Shown here in pieces: positions 1 through 7,675 of a stretch of DNA of 64,000 nt. The stretch's first letter is position 1, and each line of letters opens with the position of its first letter. The stretch comes from Yoonia ponticola (GTDB lineage: Bacteria; Pseudomonadota; Alphaproteobacteria; Rhodobacterales; Rhodobacteraceae), in contig NZ_JACIJM010000008.1 in NCBI RefSeq assembly GCF_014199395.1, forward strand, positions 90,112 to 154,111, in the 5' to 3' direction. The notes under the pieces are model-generated. The model was not told the DNA's origin, did not search any database, and saw only the letters and a list, made by a program, of their open reading frames with translations. A program made the translations under genes and the position numbers.

Positions 1-345
1 TTGATCTTTGGCCGAAACCTCTCAGAGATCAGCCCGCTACAAGCCGTGCAACTGGCAGCAGCCGTAGGCACATTGGCCGGCAGCGGTGGCGGTGGTATCA
101 TCGACGGCTTCCGCCAAGACCTAGGGTTGGATGACTTTGACGTCACAACAGACGACGAAGGCAACGCCGCCGTGCGCGCTGGCGCGTATCTGTCAGAGAA
201 CGTCTATACCGACGTCACGATCAACTCTGAAGGCGATACTGAAATCAACTTGAACCTTGATATCACATCAGAAATCACCGCCAAAGGAACGGTCGATGCG
301 GACGGTGAAACCAGCATCGGTATCTTCTTTGAGCGGGACTATTAA
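1..345 (+). CDS. tamB: TamB-like translocation/assembly module protein, C-terminal fragment
   Basis: The reading frame is open at the window edge, so only the last 114 residues are seen; the TTG at base 1 is not claimed as the true start. The fragment alternates short beta-strand-like stretches (DVTTDDEGNAAVRAG, YTDVTINSEGDTEINLNLDI) and ends in GIFFERDY with a terminal aromatic, like the conserved end of the TamB/DUF490 family. TamB is an inner-membrane-anchored periplasmic protein that works with the outer-membrane protein TamA in envelope biogenesis. The family call rests on this C-terminus only. Confidence 0.7.
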   Translation: MIFGRNLSEISPLQAVQLAAAVGTLAGSGGGGIIDGFRQDLGLDDFDVTTDDEGNAAVRAGAYLSENVYTDVTINSEGDTEINLNLDITSEITAKGTVDADGETSIGIFFERDY

Positions 346-359
346 ACGCATCTGATCCA

Positions 360-390
360 CCTGCCGGAAGCTGCTGAAGCCTCCGGCGGG
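360..390. terminator. Hairpin between convergent tamB and oligopeptide ATPase genes
   Basis: CCTGCCGGA (360-368) pairs with TCCGGCGGG (382-390) through one G-T wobble and a 13-nt loop. It sits between two convergent stop codons, so it may terminate both transcripts. There is no long T run on either side, so this is moderate support. Confidence 0.45.
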
Positions 391-419
391 GATTTAAAGA
401 AAGTCAAAGAAGCCGAATG

Positions 420-1427
420 TTAGGCTATCGATAACACTTGTAGCGGTTCGTGGAACGGGCACGCGACTTCGTGGTTATTTCCGAGGTTTTGCATGACAGG
501 CCGATCACCTGCGCAGGAAGCTTGTGCTTTGGGGCAACGCGTACGGAAAACACAGCCTGATGGCGGCGCCAAGGGCGATGGTAATTCACCATCCAAGATT
601 GGGCGCACGCGGGCTTTTTCAAGAACCGGATCAGGGATCGGGACCGACGAAATCAAGGCTTGGCTGTAGGGATGTTCCGGCGCTGTCGTCAGCGTTTTAG
701 CATCGGCTTTTTCCATTTGCCGCCCCAGATACATCACGATGATCTCGTCCGAGATGTGTTTGACGACAGACAAATCATGCGCGATGAAAATCATCGAAAG
801 GTTAAAGTCTTTTTGCAATTCCATCAGCAAGTTCACAACCTGTGCTTGCACAGATACGTCCAGTGCGGACACTGGTTCGTCGCAAATCACCAGCTTGGGT
901 TTCAGGATCAACGCGCGCGCGATCCCGATGCGCTGGCATTGCCCGCCAGAGAATTCATGCGGGTAACGGTTGATCAGATTTGGCAGCAGCCCGACCCGTT
1001 CCATCAACTCGCGCACACGGGCTTTGACCTCTGCACGCGGCGTCGTGGGTTCATGGGTGATCAGTGGTTCAGCGATGATTTCACCGACTGTCATGCGCGG
1101 GTTCAACGCCGCCAACGGGTCTTGGAAAATCATCTGCACATCACGCCGATGCACACGCCGTTGGCGCGTATCCATACTGGCAAGATCAGCGCCTTCGAAA
1201 TTGATCTGGCCGCCCGACGACGGCACGGTTCCTACGATGGCTCGTGCAAGCGTCGACTTGCCAGAGCCACTTTCCCCAACAACACCAAGGCATTGGCCGG
1301 GCATCAGATCGAACGACATCTCGGAGACAGCATGTAATTTGCGCGGTGGCGTCCACGGCCACGCGCCCTGACGACGCACGTCAAACGTGACGGACAGGTC
1401 TTTGACGGATAGAATTGGGCTACTCAT
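420..1427 (-). CDS. Oligopeptide ABC transporter ATP-binding protein (OppF/DppF type)
   Basis: 335 residues. It is one of two ATPases that power import of short peptides through the inner membrane. Walker A GESGSGKST is at residues 51-59, followed by the Q-loop FQDP, the signature FSGGQ, Walker B LVICDEP and the switch HD motif. The C-terminal oligopeptide-transporter extension carries four spaced cysteines (CVFRTRC, ASC, VAC), as found in OppF/DppF proteins. Its ATG overlaps the stop of the upstream ATPase gene by 4 bp, so it is the last gene of the five-gene leftward operon. The exact substrate (di- or oligopeptide, or another solute) cannot be told from sequence. Confidence 0.92.
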   Translation of the reverse strand: MSSPILSVKDLSVTFDVRRQGAWPWTPPRKLHAVSEMSFDLMPGQCLGVVGESGSGKSTLARAIVGTVPSSGGQINFEGADLASMDTRQRRVHRRDVQMIFQDPLAALNPRMTVGEIIAEPLITHEPTTPRAEVKARVRELMERVGLLPNLINRYPHEFSGGQCQRIGIARALILKPKLVICDEPVSALDVSVQAQVVNLLMELQKDFNLSMIFIAHDLSVVKHISDEIIVMYLGRQMEKADAKTLTTAPEHPYSQALISSVPIPDPVLEKARVRPILDGELPSPLAPPSGCVFRTRCPKAQASCAGDRPVMQNLGNNHEVACPFHEPLQVLSIA

Positions 1428-2392
1428 GACGTCACCTCATCAGCGGATAGATGGCACGCGCGGCGGCGATTACCTTCGGTTTCAAGCGGCGGCCGCACTG
1501 TCGGACAATGGTCCATCACCACATCACAACGCGGCGAAAACGGGCACCCCACGGGCAAGCGTGACATGTCTGGCGGCTCTCCTGCGATGGTTTGCAACGC
1601 CGCATCATCACGGTCCAAACGCGGCACCGCCCGCAACAGGCCCTTAGTATAGGGATGCGTCGGGGTCTTGAACAATGCACCCGTTTCGGCCTCTTCCATC
1701 ACCTGCCCGCCGTACATCACGAGCGTTCGATCACAAAACCCTGCTACAACCCCAAGGTCATGTGTAATTAAGATGACGGCGGTCCCAAGATCGCGTCGCA
1801 GGTCGCTGAGAACATCCATAATCTGGGCCTGCACAGTCACATCAAGCGCAGTCGTAGGTTCGTCCGCGATCAGTAATTTCGGCTGACACAGCAGCGACAT
1901 CGCGATCATGATCCGCTGGCGCATCCCGCCAGAAAACTCGTGCGGATACATCGTGATCCGGTTTTTTGCGTCGGGAATTTTAACGGCATCCAACATAATC
2001 GCAGCCTCGCGCACCGCGTTTCGTTTCGACATACCTTTGTGGATTTGCAGGACTTCGGCCATCTGGTCCGAAATGCGCAGATACGGGTTCAACGAGGTCA
2101 TCGGATCTTGGAAAATCATCGCAATATCGCGGCTGCGGATTTTGTTGAGATCGCGCTGTTTCATGGTTAACAGATCGCGCCCATCAAACATCGCGCTGCC
2201 AGTCGCACGCCCGTTTTGGGCCAGAATACCCATGGTCGCAAAAGCCGTCTGCGACTTCCCGGACCCACTTTCACCGACAATCGCAAGCGTCTCGCCCGCG
2301 TCAATTCCAAAGCTAACACCGTTAACAGCATTCACGTCACCGTCCGCAGTTTTGAACGTGACTTTGAGGTCTTCAATTTCCAGAAGTGCCAT
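1424..2392 (-). CDS. Oligopeptide ABC transporter ATP-binding protein (OppD/DppD type)
   Basis: 322 residues. It is the partner ATPase of the downstream OppF-like protein. Walker A GESGSGKSQ is at about residues 40-48, with Q-loop FQDPMTSLNP, signature FSGGM and Walker B LLIADEPT. The tail has the family's cysteine-rich segment (CPFSPRC, DHC, RRAC). It is two bases downstream of the permease gene and overlaps the next gene by 4 bp, showing translational coupling. Two different ATPase subunits per transporter is the usual arrangement in the Opp/Dpp family. Confidence 0.92.
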   Translation of the reverse strand: MALLEIEDLKVTFKTADGDVNAVNGVSFGIDAGETLAIVGESGSGKSQTAFATMGILAQNGRATGSAMFDGRDLLTMKQRDLNKIRSRDIAMIFQDPMTSLNPYLRISDQMAEVLQIHKGMSKRNAVREAAIMLDAVKIPDAKNRITMYPHEFSGGMRQRIMIAMSLLCQPKLLIADEPTTALDVTVQAQIMDVLSDLRRDLGTAVILITHDLGVVAGFCDRTLVMYGGQVMEEAETGALFKTPTHPYTKGLLRAVPRLDRDDAALQTIAGEPPDMSRLPVGCPFSPRCDVVMDHCPTVRPPLETEGNRRRACHLSADEVTS

Positions 2393-2394
2393 AT

Positions 2395-3321
2395 TTAACG
2401 GTCCTTTGGGTCGAGTGCATCGCGCAGGCCATCGCCTACGAAGAAGAATGCAAAAATGGTGAAAACAAAGGCGATGAGCGGGAATTGCAGTTGCCAGATC
2501 GTGCCATTGAACATGTTCGATGCGCCCTCTGATAGCAGTGCGCCCAGCGATGTGTTTGGTTCTTGAACACCGAGGCCAAGGAAGCTGATGAAGCTTTCAA
2601 AGATGATTAATTGCGGCACCAACAATGTCGCATAGACCGCCACAATACCAAGCAGATTTGGTACGATATGGCGCAGAATAATCTTAAGCGGATGCACACC
2701 AATCGCGTGGGCAACTTCGACGAATTCTTTGTTCTTGATGGTTAACGTCTGCCCCCGCGCAATCCGTGCCATGTCGAGCCATGAAATAAGCCCGATCCCG
2801 AGGAACAGCATGAACATCGAGCGACCAAAAATCACCAACATCAGAATCAAAACGAACATGAACGGGATCGACATCAGCACGTCCACGGTCCGCATCATGA
2901 TGCCATCGACACGGCCACCAAAATAGCCAGCGGTCGCCCCATAAAGCGTGCCGACGATCACAGCGACAGTCGCGCCAACGACGCCAACCATGATCGAAAT
3001 CGCAGTCCCCTGAACGATCCGCGCATAAAGATCACGACCGGAGGCGTCGGTGCCAAAGTAGTGGCCAGTCTCAAACGACGGCACACCTTTATAGGCATTT
3101 GCGCCCATTAACGAAAAATCAACGACATCGCGCTCATACTGGGTGAAGAACCCGCCGAAGATGGCGAAAATCGCGACACAGACAAGAAGGATCAGACCAA
3201 AAACAGCAGCCTTATTACGGAAAAACCGGGTCCGCGCATCAGCCCATAGCGACCGACCTTGGACTTCGGCCAGTTGCATGGCTTCGCCCACGGATTCGAC
3301 GTCTTTTGCGTGTGGTAACAT
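2395..3321 (-). CDS. Oligopeptide ABC transporter permease (OppC/DppC type)
   Basis: 308 residues with an N-terminal OppC_N-like segment, a first membrane helix near residues 36-58 and five further helices. The EAA loop that contacts the ATPases reads EVAHAIGVHPLKIILRHIVPN. It is one half of the inner-membrane channel, paired with the OppB-type permease encoded 12 bp upstream. The long first periplasmic loop (FTQYERDVVDFSLMG and beyond) is typical of OppC rather than OppB. Confidence 0.92.
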   Translation of the reverse strand: MLPHAKDVESVGEAMQLAEVQGRSLWADARTRFFRNKAAVFGLILLVCVAIFAIFGGFFTQYERDVVDFSLMGANAYKGVPSFETGHYFGTDASGRDLYARIVQGTAISIMVGVVGATVAVIVGTLYGATAGYFGGRVDGIMMRTVDVLMSIPFMFVLILMLVIFGRSMFMLFLGIGLISWLDMARIARGQTLTIKNKEFVEVAHAIGVHPLKIILRHIVPNLLGIVAVYATLLVPQLIIFESFISFLGLGVQEPNTSLGALLSEGASNMFNGTIWQLQFPLIAFVFTIFAFFFVGDGLRDALDPKDR

Positions 3322-3333
3322 AGCGCCGCCCCC

Positions 3334-4257
3334 TTAGTATCTGATTTTCGGGTCGATCCATGCGTAAAGCACGTCGACCAGAAGGTTGAATAGGATCGTC
3401 ATCGAACCGACCAGAATGGTGATCCCCATAATGACGGAATAATCGCGGTTAAACGCGGAATCGACAAAGAAACGGCCAATACCCCCCGTTGAAAAGAAGA
3501 TGTCGATAACGACGGAACCGGTGATCATGAACACAAATGTCGGCCCGAGGTAGGACAGAACTGGCAACATCGCAGGTTTCAGCGCGTGGCGGAAAATGAC
3601 GCGGCTTGGTGATAGTCCTTTGGCTTGCGCTGTACGGATGAAGTTCGTGTTCAAGACCTCTAACATCGACGACCGCGTGATCCGCGCAATCGACGCCATG
3701 TAGGATGTGGACAAGGCAATCACTGGCAAGATCAGGTTTTCCCATTGCCCGCCGTTCCAGCCACCGCCCGGCAACCAACCGAGCCATAACGTAAAGATCA
3801 GCACAAGGATCGGTGCCATCACGAAGTTCGGCAGCACTTGTGCGCCAATTGTGAAACCAACGGCCATGTAGTCCAGCCACGAATTCTGCTTGATTGCAGC
3901 CGCGGCACCCAATGAAATGCCAACGACCGCCGCAACGACAAACGACCATGCGCCATAGGTCAGCGTGACAGGGAAACCTTGGGCGATAATGTCATTCACG
4001 CTTCGGTCTTTATACTGGAATGACGGCCCAAAATCGAATTGGGTCACAACGCCAACAACGTAGTTCGCGATCTGTTTCCAGAACGGTTGGTCCAACCCGT
4101 ATTTGGCTTCGATATTCGCCAAAACCGCTGGCGGCAAAGGACGTTCTGAATTGAACGGGCCGCCGGGGGCCGCGTACATCAGGACAAACGACAAGACCAC
4201 AAGGATCAATAGCGTCGGGATCGCGACGGCAAGGCGTCGGGCGATGAAGCTTAACAT
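3334..4257 (-). CDS. Oligopeptide ABC transporter permease (OppB/DppB type)
   Basis: 307 residues from the chosen ATG (MLSFIARRLAVAIPT). An in-frame ATG 42 bp further upstream would add a poorly conserved leader, and OppB proteins normally begin with this amphipathic M-x-x-F-I-x-R-R-L pattern. Six membrane helices are visible, and the EAA loop is RTAQAKGLSPSRVIFRHALKP. It forms the heterodimeric channel with the OppC-type protein. It follows the binding-protein gene after an 84-bp gap that holds a hairpin. Confidence 0.9.
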   Translation of the reverse strand: MLSFIARRLAVAIPTLLILVVLSFVLMYAAPGGPFNSERPLPPAVLANIEAKYGLDQPFWKQIANYVVGVVTQFDFGPSFQYKDRSVNDIIAQGFPVTLTYGAWSFVVAAVVGISLGAAAAIKQNSWLDYMAVGFTIGAQVLPNFVMAPILVLIFTLWLGWLPGGGWNGGQWENLILPVIALSTSYMASIARITRSSMLEVLNTNFIRTAQAKGLSPSRVIFRHALKPAMLPVLSYLGPTFVFMITGSVVIDIFFSTGGIGRFFVDSAFNRDYSVIMGITILVGSMTILFNLLVDVLYAWIDPKIRY

Positions 4258-4296
4258 ATGATGGGTGTCCGCATTGGCAAGTTGCGTAAAACAGAT

Positions 4297-4325
4297 CACG
4301 CCTCCGGTGGAATACCAAAGGCGTG
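4297..4325 (-). promoter_or_regulatory. Intercistronic hairpin between binding-protein and permease genes
   Basis: CACGCCT (4297-4303) pairs with AGGCGTG (4319-4325), with extra TGG/CCA pairing inside. It lies between the substrate-binding protein gene and oppB-like permease gene. Such hairpins commonly stabilise the binding-protein message or cause partial termination, so that the binding protein is made in excess. That role is inferred from position; no T run follows. Confidence 0.4.
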
Positions 4326-4341
4326 AAAGTTACAAGATGGC

Positions 4342-5976
4342 TTATTCAGCAATCTTGTATAGGTCTTTTGAGTACCAGTTCTGCTCAAAGTTGGTGAACG
4401 GCCAACCGCCAAGGTCCGCAGATTGCATGTTCACTTCGGCGTAGTGGTAGACAGGAATGATCGGCATATCTTCAGCGATGATCTGCTCGACCTCGGTGTA
4501 AGCCGCCTGTGGGTTCTCAGACGTTTTCGCTTCAGCCATCAGTTCGTCAACGCGCGGGCTGGAATATTTCGCATCGTTGTAACCGGAATCTGACTGCATC
4601 AAATCTAGGAACGTGGACGCCTCGTTGTAATCCGCACACCATGCGCCACGTGCAATTTCATAGTCCTGATTGCCGCGTGTTTCCAAGAATGTTTGCCACT
4701 CTTGGTTACCAAGTTCGGTTTCCACACCCAATGTCTGCTTCCACATTTGCGAAACAGCAATCGCAACAGATCGGTGCGCTTCGGATGTGTTAAAGATCAG
4801 GCTCACGTCCAGCGGATTATCCGCGCCAAAGCCTGCAGCAGTCATCAGTTCAACCGCTTTGGCGTTGCGCTCGTCTTGGGTCATCGACGCCATTGGCGTG
4901 TCTGGTGTCTCGAAACCAGCCGTCGCCCAGTGTGTGAATGTGTACGCAGGTTTCTGACCGCCAGCCAGAACCGCTTCAACGATCACATCGCGATCAATCG
5001 CCATAGCCAACGCCTGACGCACGTTCACGTCCAGCAAAGCTGGGTTCGTCGTATCTGTCATGTTGATCGTATAGTAATAAGAACAGGCACTTGGCACAGA
5101 AATAGCTTCATCTGGGCGCTCAGCCGACAAACGCGGGAACTGGCCTGCAGGCACATCTGTCTGGTCCAATTCACCAGCCAAATAGCGGGTCAGCGCGATG
5201 TTTTCATCTGTGATGACCAGCTTTGTAACCGTTTCGATGATCGTGTTTTCGTTGTCCCAGTACATCTCGTTGCGCGTACGCACCAATTTTTCCTGTGGGA
5301 CAAATTCGGACATGACATAAGCGCCGTTGGACACCATGTTTTCAGGCGTTGTCCAGTCCGTGCCAAATGCGTCAACCGTCGCTTTATGCACAGGGAATGT
5401 CGTCGCGTGTGTCACCATTTGCGGGAAATATGGCAACGGCTGTGACAGGCTGACGACCAATGTCAGGTCGTCTGGGGCTGACACGCCCAACTCGGATGGC
5501 TCCATATCGCCAGCAACAACAGCAGCAGCATTTTCAATCGACATCAATTCAAAAAACCACGCGTATGGCGAGGCAAGTTCTGGCGCCGCTGCCCGCTTCC
5601 ATGCGTAGACGAAATCACCTGCAACGACTGGGTCGCCGTTGGACCATTTCGCGTTGTCGCGCAGTGTGAATGTGTAGGTTTTGCCGTCTTCAGACACTTC
5701 GTAACCTGTCGCCACGCCCGGCACCAAATTGCCTTCGGCGTCTTGGTTCATCAGGCCTTCAAACAGGTCGCGCACAACCGCAGAGCCATCGACGTCTTCG
5801 GCGACGCCGGGATCATAAGATGGGCTTTCGTCGCCTACGCGGTAAGTAAATGTCTGTTCCGTCGCCAGCGCCTCGCCAGTGTCTGGATGCGATGCATGGC
5901 TGTCTGCAAACGCAGCGCTTGCTGCAAAAACTAGCGTCGCGGCCGTCGTCGCCTTAAGCATGGATGTCAGTGTCAT
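4342..5976 (-). CDS. Peptide ABC transporter substrate-binding protein (OppA/SBP family 5)
   Basis: 544 residues. A Sec signal peptide is evident (MLKATTAATLVFAASAAFA, cleavage near residue 24). The mature protein has the family-5 signature region (YEVSEDGKTYTFTLRDNAKWSNGDPV) and the long two-lobed body expected for peptide binding (about 500-550 residues). It acts in the periplasm, delivering ligand to the OppB/OppC-type channel encoded downstream. It is first in the operon, with a clear GGGAG ribosome-binding site 8-9 bases before the ATG. The 280-bp gap upstream should hold the operon promoter. Confidence 0.93.
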   Translation of the reverse strand: MTLTSMLKATTAATLVFAASAAFADSHASHPDTGEALATEQTFTYRVGDESPSYDPGVAEDVDGSAVVRDLFEGLMNQDAEGNLVPGVATGYEVSEDGKTYTFTLRDNAKWSNGDPVVAGDFVYAWKRAAAPELASPYAWFFELMSIENAAAVVAGDMEPSELGVSAPDDLTLVVSLSQPLPYFPQMVTHATTFPVHKATVDAFGTDWTTPENMVSNGAYVMSEFVPQEKLVRTRNEMYWDNENTIIETVTKLVITDENIALTRYLAGELDQTDVPAGQFPRLSAERPDEAISVPSACSYYYTINMTDTTNPALLDVNVRQALAMAIDRDVIVEAVLAGGQKPAYTFTHWATAGFETPDTPMASMTQDERNAKAVELMTAAGFGADNPLDVSLIFNTSEAHRSVAIAVSQMWKQTLGVETELGNQEWQTFLETRGNQDYEIARGAWCADYNEASTFLDLMQSDSGYNDAKYSSPRVDELMAEAKTSENPQAAYTEVEQIIAEDMPIIPVYHYAEVNMQSADLGGWPFTNFEQNWYSKDLYKIAE

Positions 5977-6048
5977 TTGAAATTCTCCCTTGGTTGACCA
6001 TTTTTACAAGTCATTCGTTTCGCAGTCCGCTCATTTTTTATGCGGCAT

Positions 6049-6061
6049 TGATAGGCTATCA
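6049..6061. promoter_or_regulatory. 13-bp palindrome upstream of the peptide transporter operon
   Basis: TGATAG-G-CTATCA is a perfect odd palindrome 73 bp upstream of the binding-protein start codon, in the gap between that operon and the divergent hemerythrin gene. Its position would suit an operator for either direction. No specific regulator is recognised. Confidence 0.3.
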
Positions 6062-6258
6062 TTTGTGAGAGCACCTAAAAGCGCAAGAGACATTTTCTGT
6101 TATCGGCACGACGTCGGGTAAAGGCTTTGATGGCACCAAATTATGCATGAAAATTTCGAAATTCCGCAGCAATTTGTTATTTTATGTCACGGCACAACTC
6201 GCCCTAAAGGCGAATCGCAGCCAAAGGCCCTGCAGTTTACGTTTCGCCGCATTGCGAA

Positions 6259-6843
6259 ATGATTTACATGGAAACGATGGACACATTACAGCTATCAACG
6301 CGCACCCAATTGCCCGACGCCCTGCGGGTGCTGCTCGATGAATTTCCCCGCGCCAGCTGGGAACACGATCCCGGGTTTGAAGGGTTGTTGCGGTTCTGGC
6401 TCGATCGGCACCTGATGTTTCGCAAAATCTTGGCCCAGATGACCAATGAAACAGAACAGATGCTTGATAACGCCATCGACCAACGCGCCTTTACCAGCCA
6501 GTTGGCGCGATATGGCGGCATGTTCGTCGAACAACTGCACGCCCATCATACGATTGAAGACACGCATTATTTCCCGAAACTGATCGACCTCGACAACCGG
6601 ATCAGCGCTGGTTTTGGTATTCTCGACAAAGATCATCACGCGATTGATGGCCACCTGAACGACTTTATCGAGGTCGCGAATGATGTGTTAAATCAACGCG
6701 ATACCCTGTCCAAGCTGATCCCCGCGGCCGAGGCCTTACGCAAGCAACTGATCACATTAGGAACACTGCTAAACCGCCACCTGATCGATGAAGAAGAACT
6801 CGTCGTGCCAGTCGTGCTGAAATACGGCGTGTCCGAGTTGTGA
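6259..6843 (+). CDS. Hemerythrin HHE domain-containing protein
   Basis: 194 residues, all-helical in appearance. Histidine and acidic ligands are spread in the hemerythrin manner: RHLMFRKIL, QLHAHHTIEDTHYFPKL, DKDHHAIDGHLNDF and NRHLIDEEELVVP. Such proteins bind a di-iron centre and O2, or related small molecules, in the cytoplasm. The exact start is uncertain: ATGs at 6259, 6268 and 6277 are all in frame with no strong ribosome-binding site. Its stop overlaps the GTG of the YdcF-like gene, so the two are probably co-transcribed. Confidence 0.8.
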   Translation: MIYMETMDTLQLSTRTQLPDALRVLLDEFPRASWEHDPGFEGLLRFWLDRHLMFRKILAQMTNETEQMLDNAIDQRAFTSQLARYGGMFVEQLHAHHTIEDTHYFPKLIDLDNRISAGFGILDKDHHAIDGHLNDFIEVANDVLNQRDTLSKLIPAAEALRKQLITLGTLLNRHLIDEEELVVPVVLKYGVSEL

Positions 6844-7334
6844 AAGCAATTGTCATTTTGGGGGCGTCTGTTTGGCCCGACGGCCCGTCGCCGACGTTAG
6901 AACGACGGACGCTTCATGCAGCGTCGCTGTGGCATCAAAACCCGACGCATATCGTCGTGCCCTGTGGTGGACTGGGACAAAACCCACCCACCGAAGCCGC
7001 TGTTATGCAAAGGATTTTGATTGATGCGGGCGTACCGCACAAAATGATCCACCCAGAGGACCAGTCGAAATCGACCTACGAAAATTTGCGAAATGCTGCT
7101 CTGATCCTGCGCGAACATGGCATTCGTGACATCACTATTGTCACAAACGGCTATCATGGCCCGAGATCAAAGATGGTAGCGAGGGCCGTCGGATTGCGTC
7201 CAACGCTTGGGACGCTCGACGCGTCCGATGTGCATAAACCGACCCATTACCGGATGGTTTTGCGTGAAATTCCGGCCCTGCCCGCCTACGCAATGCGTTT
7301 GATCTGGTGGCGGTGGCGGGACCGGAATTTGTAA
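6840..7334 (+). CDS. YdcF family protein (DUF218)
   Basis: 164 residues starting at a GTG that overlaps the hemerythrin stop codon (GTGA). DUF218 hallmarks are visible: VILGASVWPDGPSPTLERR at the N-terminus, the glycine-rich CGG-LGQNPPTEAAVMQ region, EDQSKSTYEN with the conserved S-T-x-EN motif, and VTNGYHGPRSKMVARAVG. No transmembrane anchor is seen, which puts it among the short forms of the family. YdcF of E. coli binds S-adenosylmethionine, but the cellular role of the family is unclear. Confidence 0.82.
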   Translation: MKAIVILGASVWPDGPSPTLERRTLHAASLWHQNPTHIVVPCGGLGQNPPTEAAVMQRILIDAGVPHKMIHPEDQSKSTYENLRNAALILREHGIRDITIVTNGYHGPRSKMVARAVGLRPTLGTLDASDVHKPTHYRMVLREIPALPAYAMRLIWWRWRDRNL

Positions 7335-7335
7335 C

Positions 7336-7554
7336 TTAGCTGCGCAGAATAGCCTGAGCCGCTTCAGCGCGTGTCATGCCACGTGCAGCAAGGTCTTCGT
7401 CAGACATTTCGTTCAACGTTTCCAACTGCTCGGCGCGCGAAACAGCGTGAGCGAATGCAACGAAGACGTCTTTTACAGCTTGAAACGGCACACGCACAAA
7501 AGCCAGTGCCATCTCGCGGTTCGTCATCATTGTGTTCATGTTATAAGTAGACAT
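7336..7554 (-). CDS. Small DUF1127-like protein
   Basis: About 72 residues from the ATG giving MSTYNMNT; an ATG three codons upstream is possible. The C-terminal half (LETLNEMSDEDLAARGMTRAEAAQAIL) matches the arginine-poor end of DUF1127-type small proteins, which usually read L-x-x-L-x-D-x-x-L-x-D-x-G-I/M. It sits head to tail with nothing and ends one base after the YdcF gene on the opposite strand. Some alphaproteobacterial DUF1127 proteins influence RNA turnover and phosphate or stress metabolism; no role is assigned here. Confidence 0.65.
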   Translation of the reverse strand: MSTYNMNTMMTNREMALAFVRVPFQAVKDVFVAFAHAVSRAEQLETLNEMSDEDLAARGMTRAEAAQAILRS

Positions 7555-7675
7555 GGCGAGCATCCTTCAATTTCGGTCTTGTTGATACCAAAATGGGCCC
7601 ATTTGCATGGACCCACAACTGGCAATGCTGCAATGCCGCCATGCGCATTCTGCATCGCAGCAATTTATGACCGCA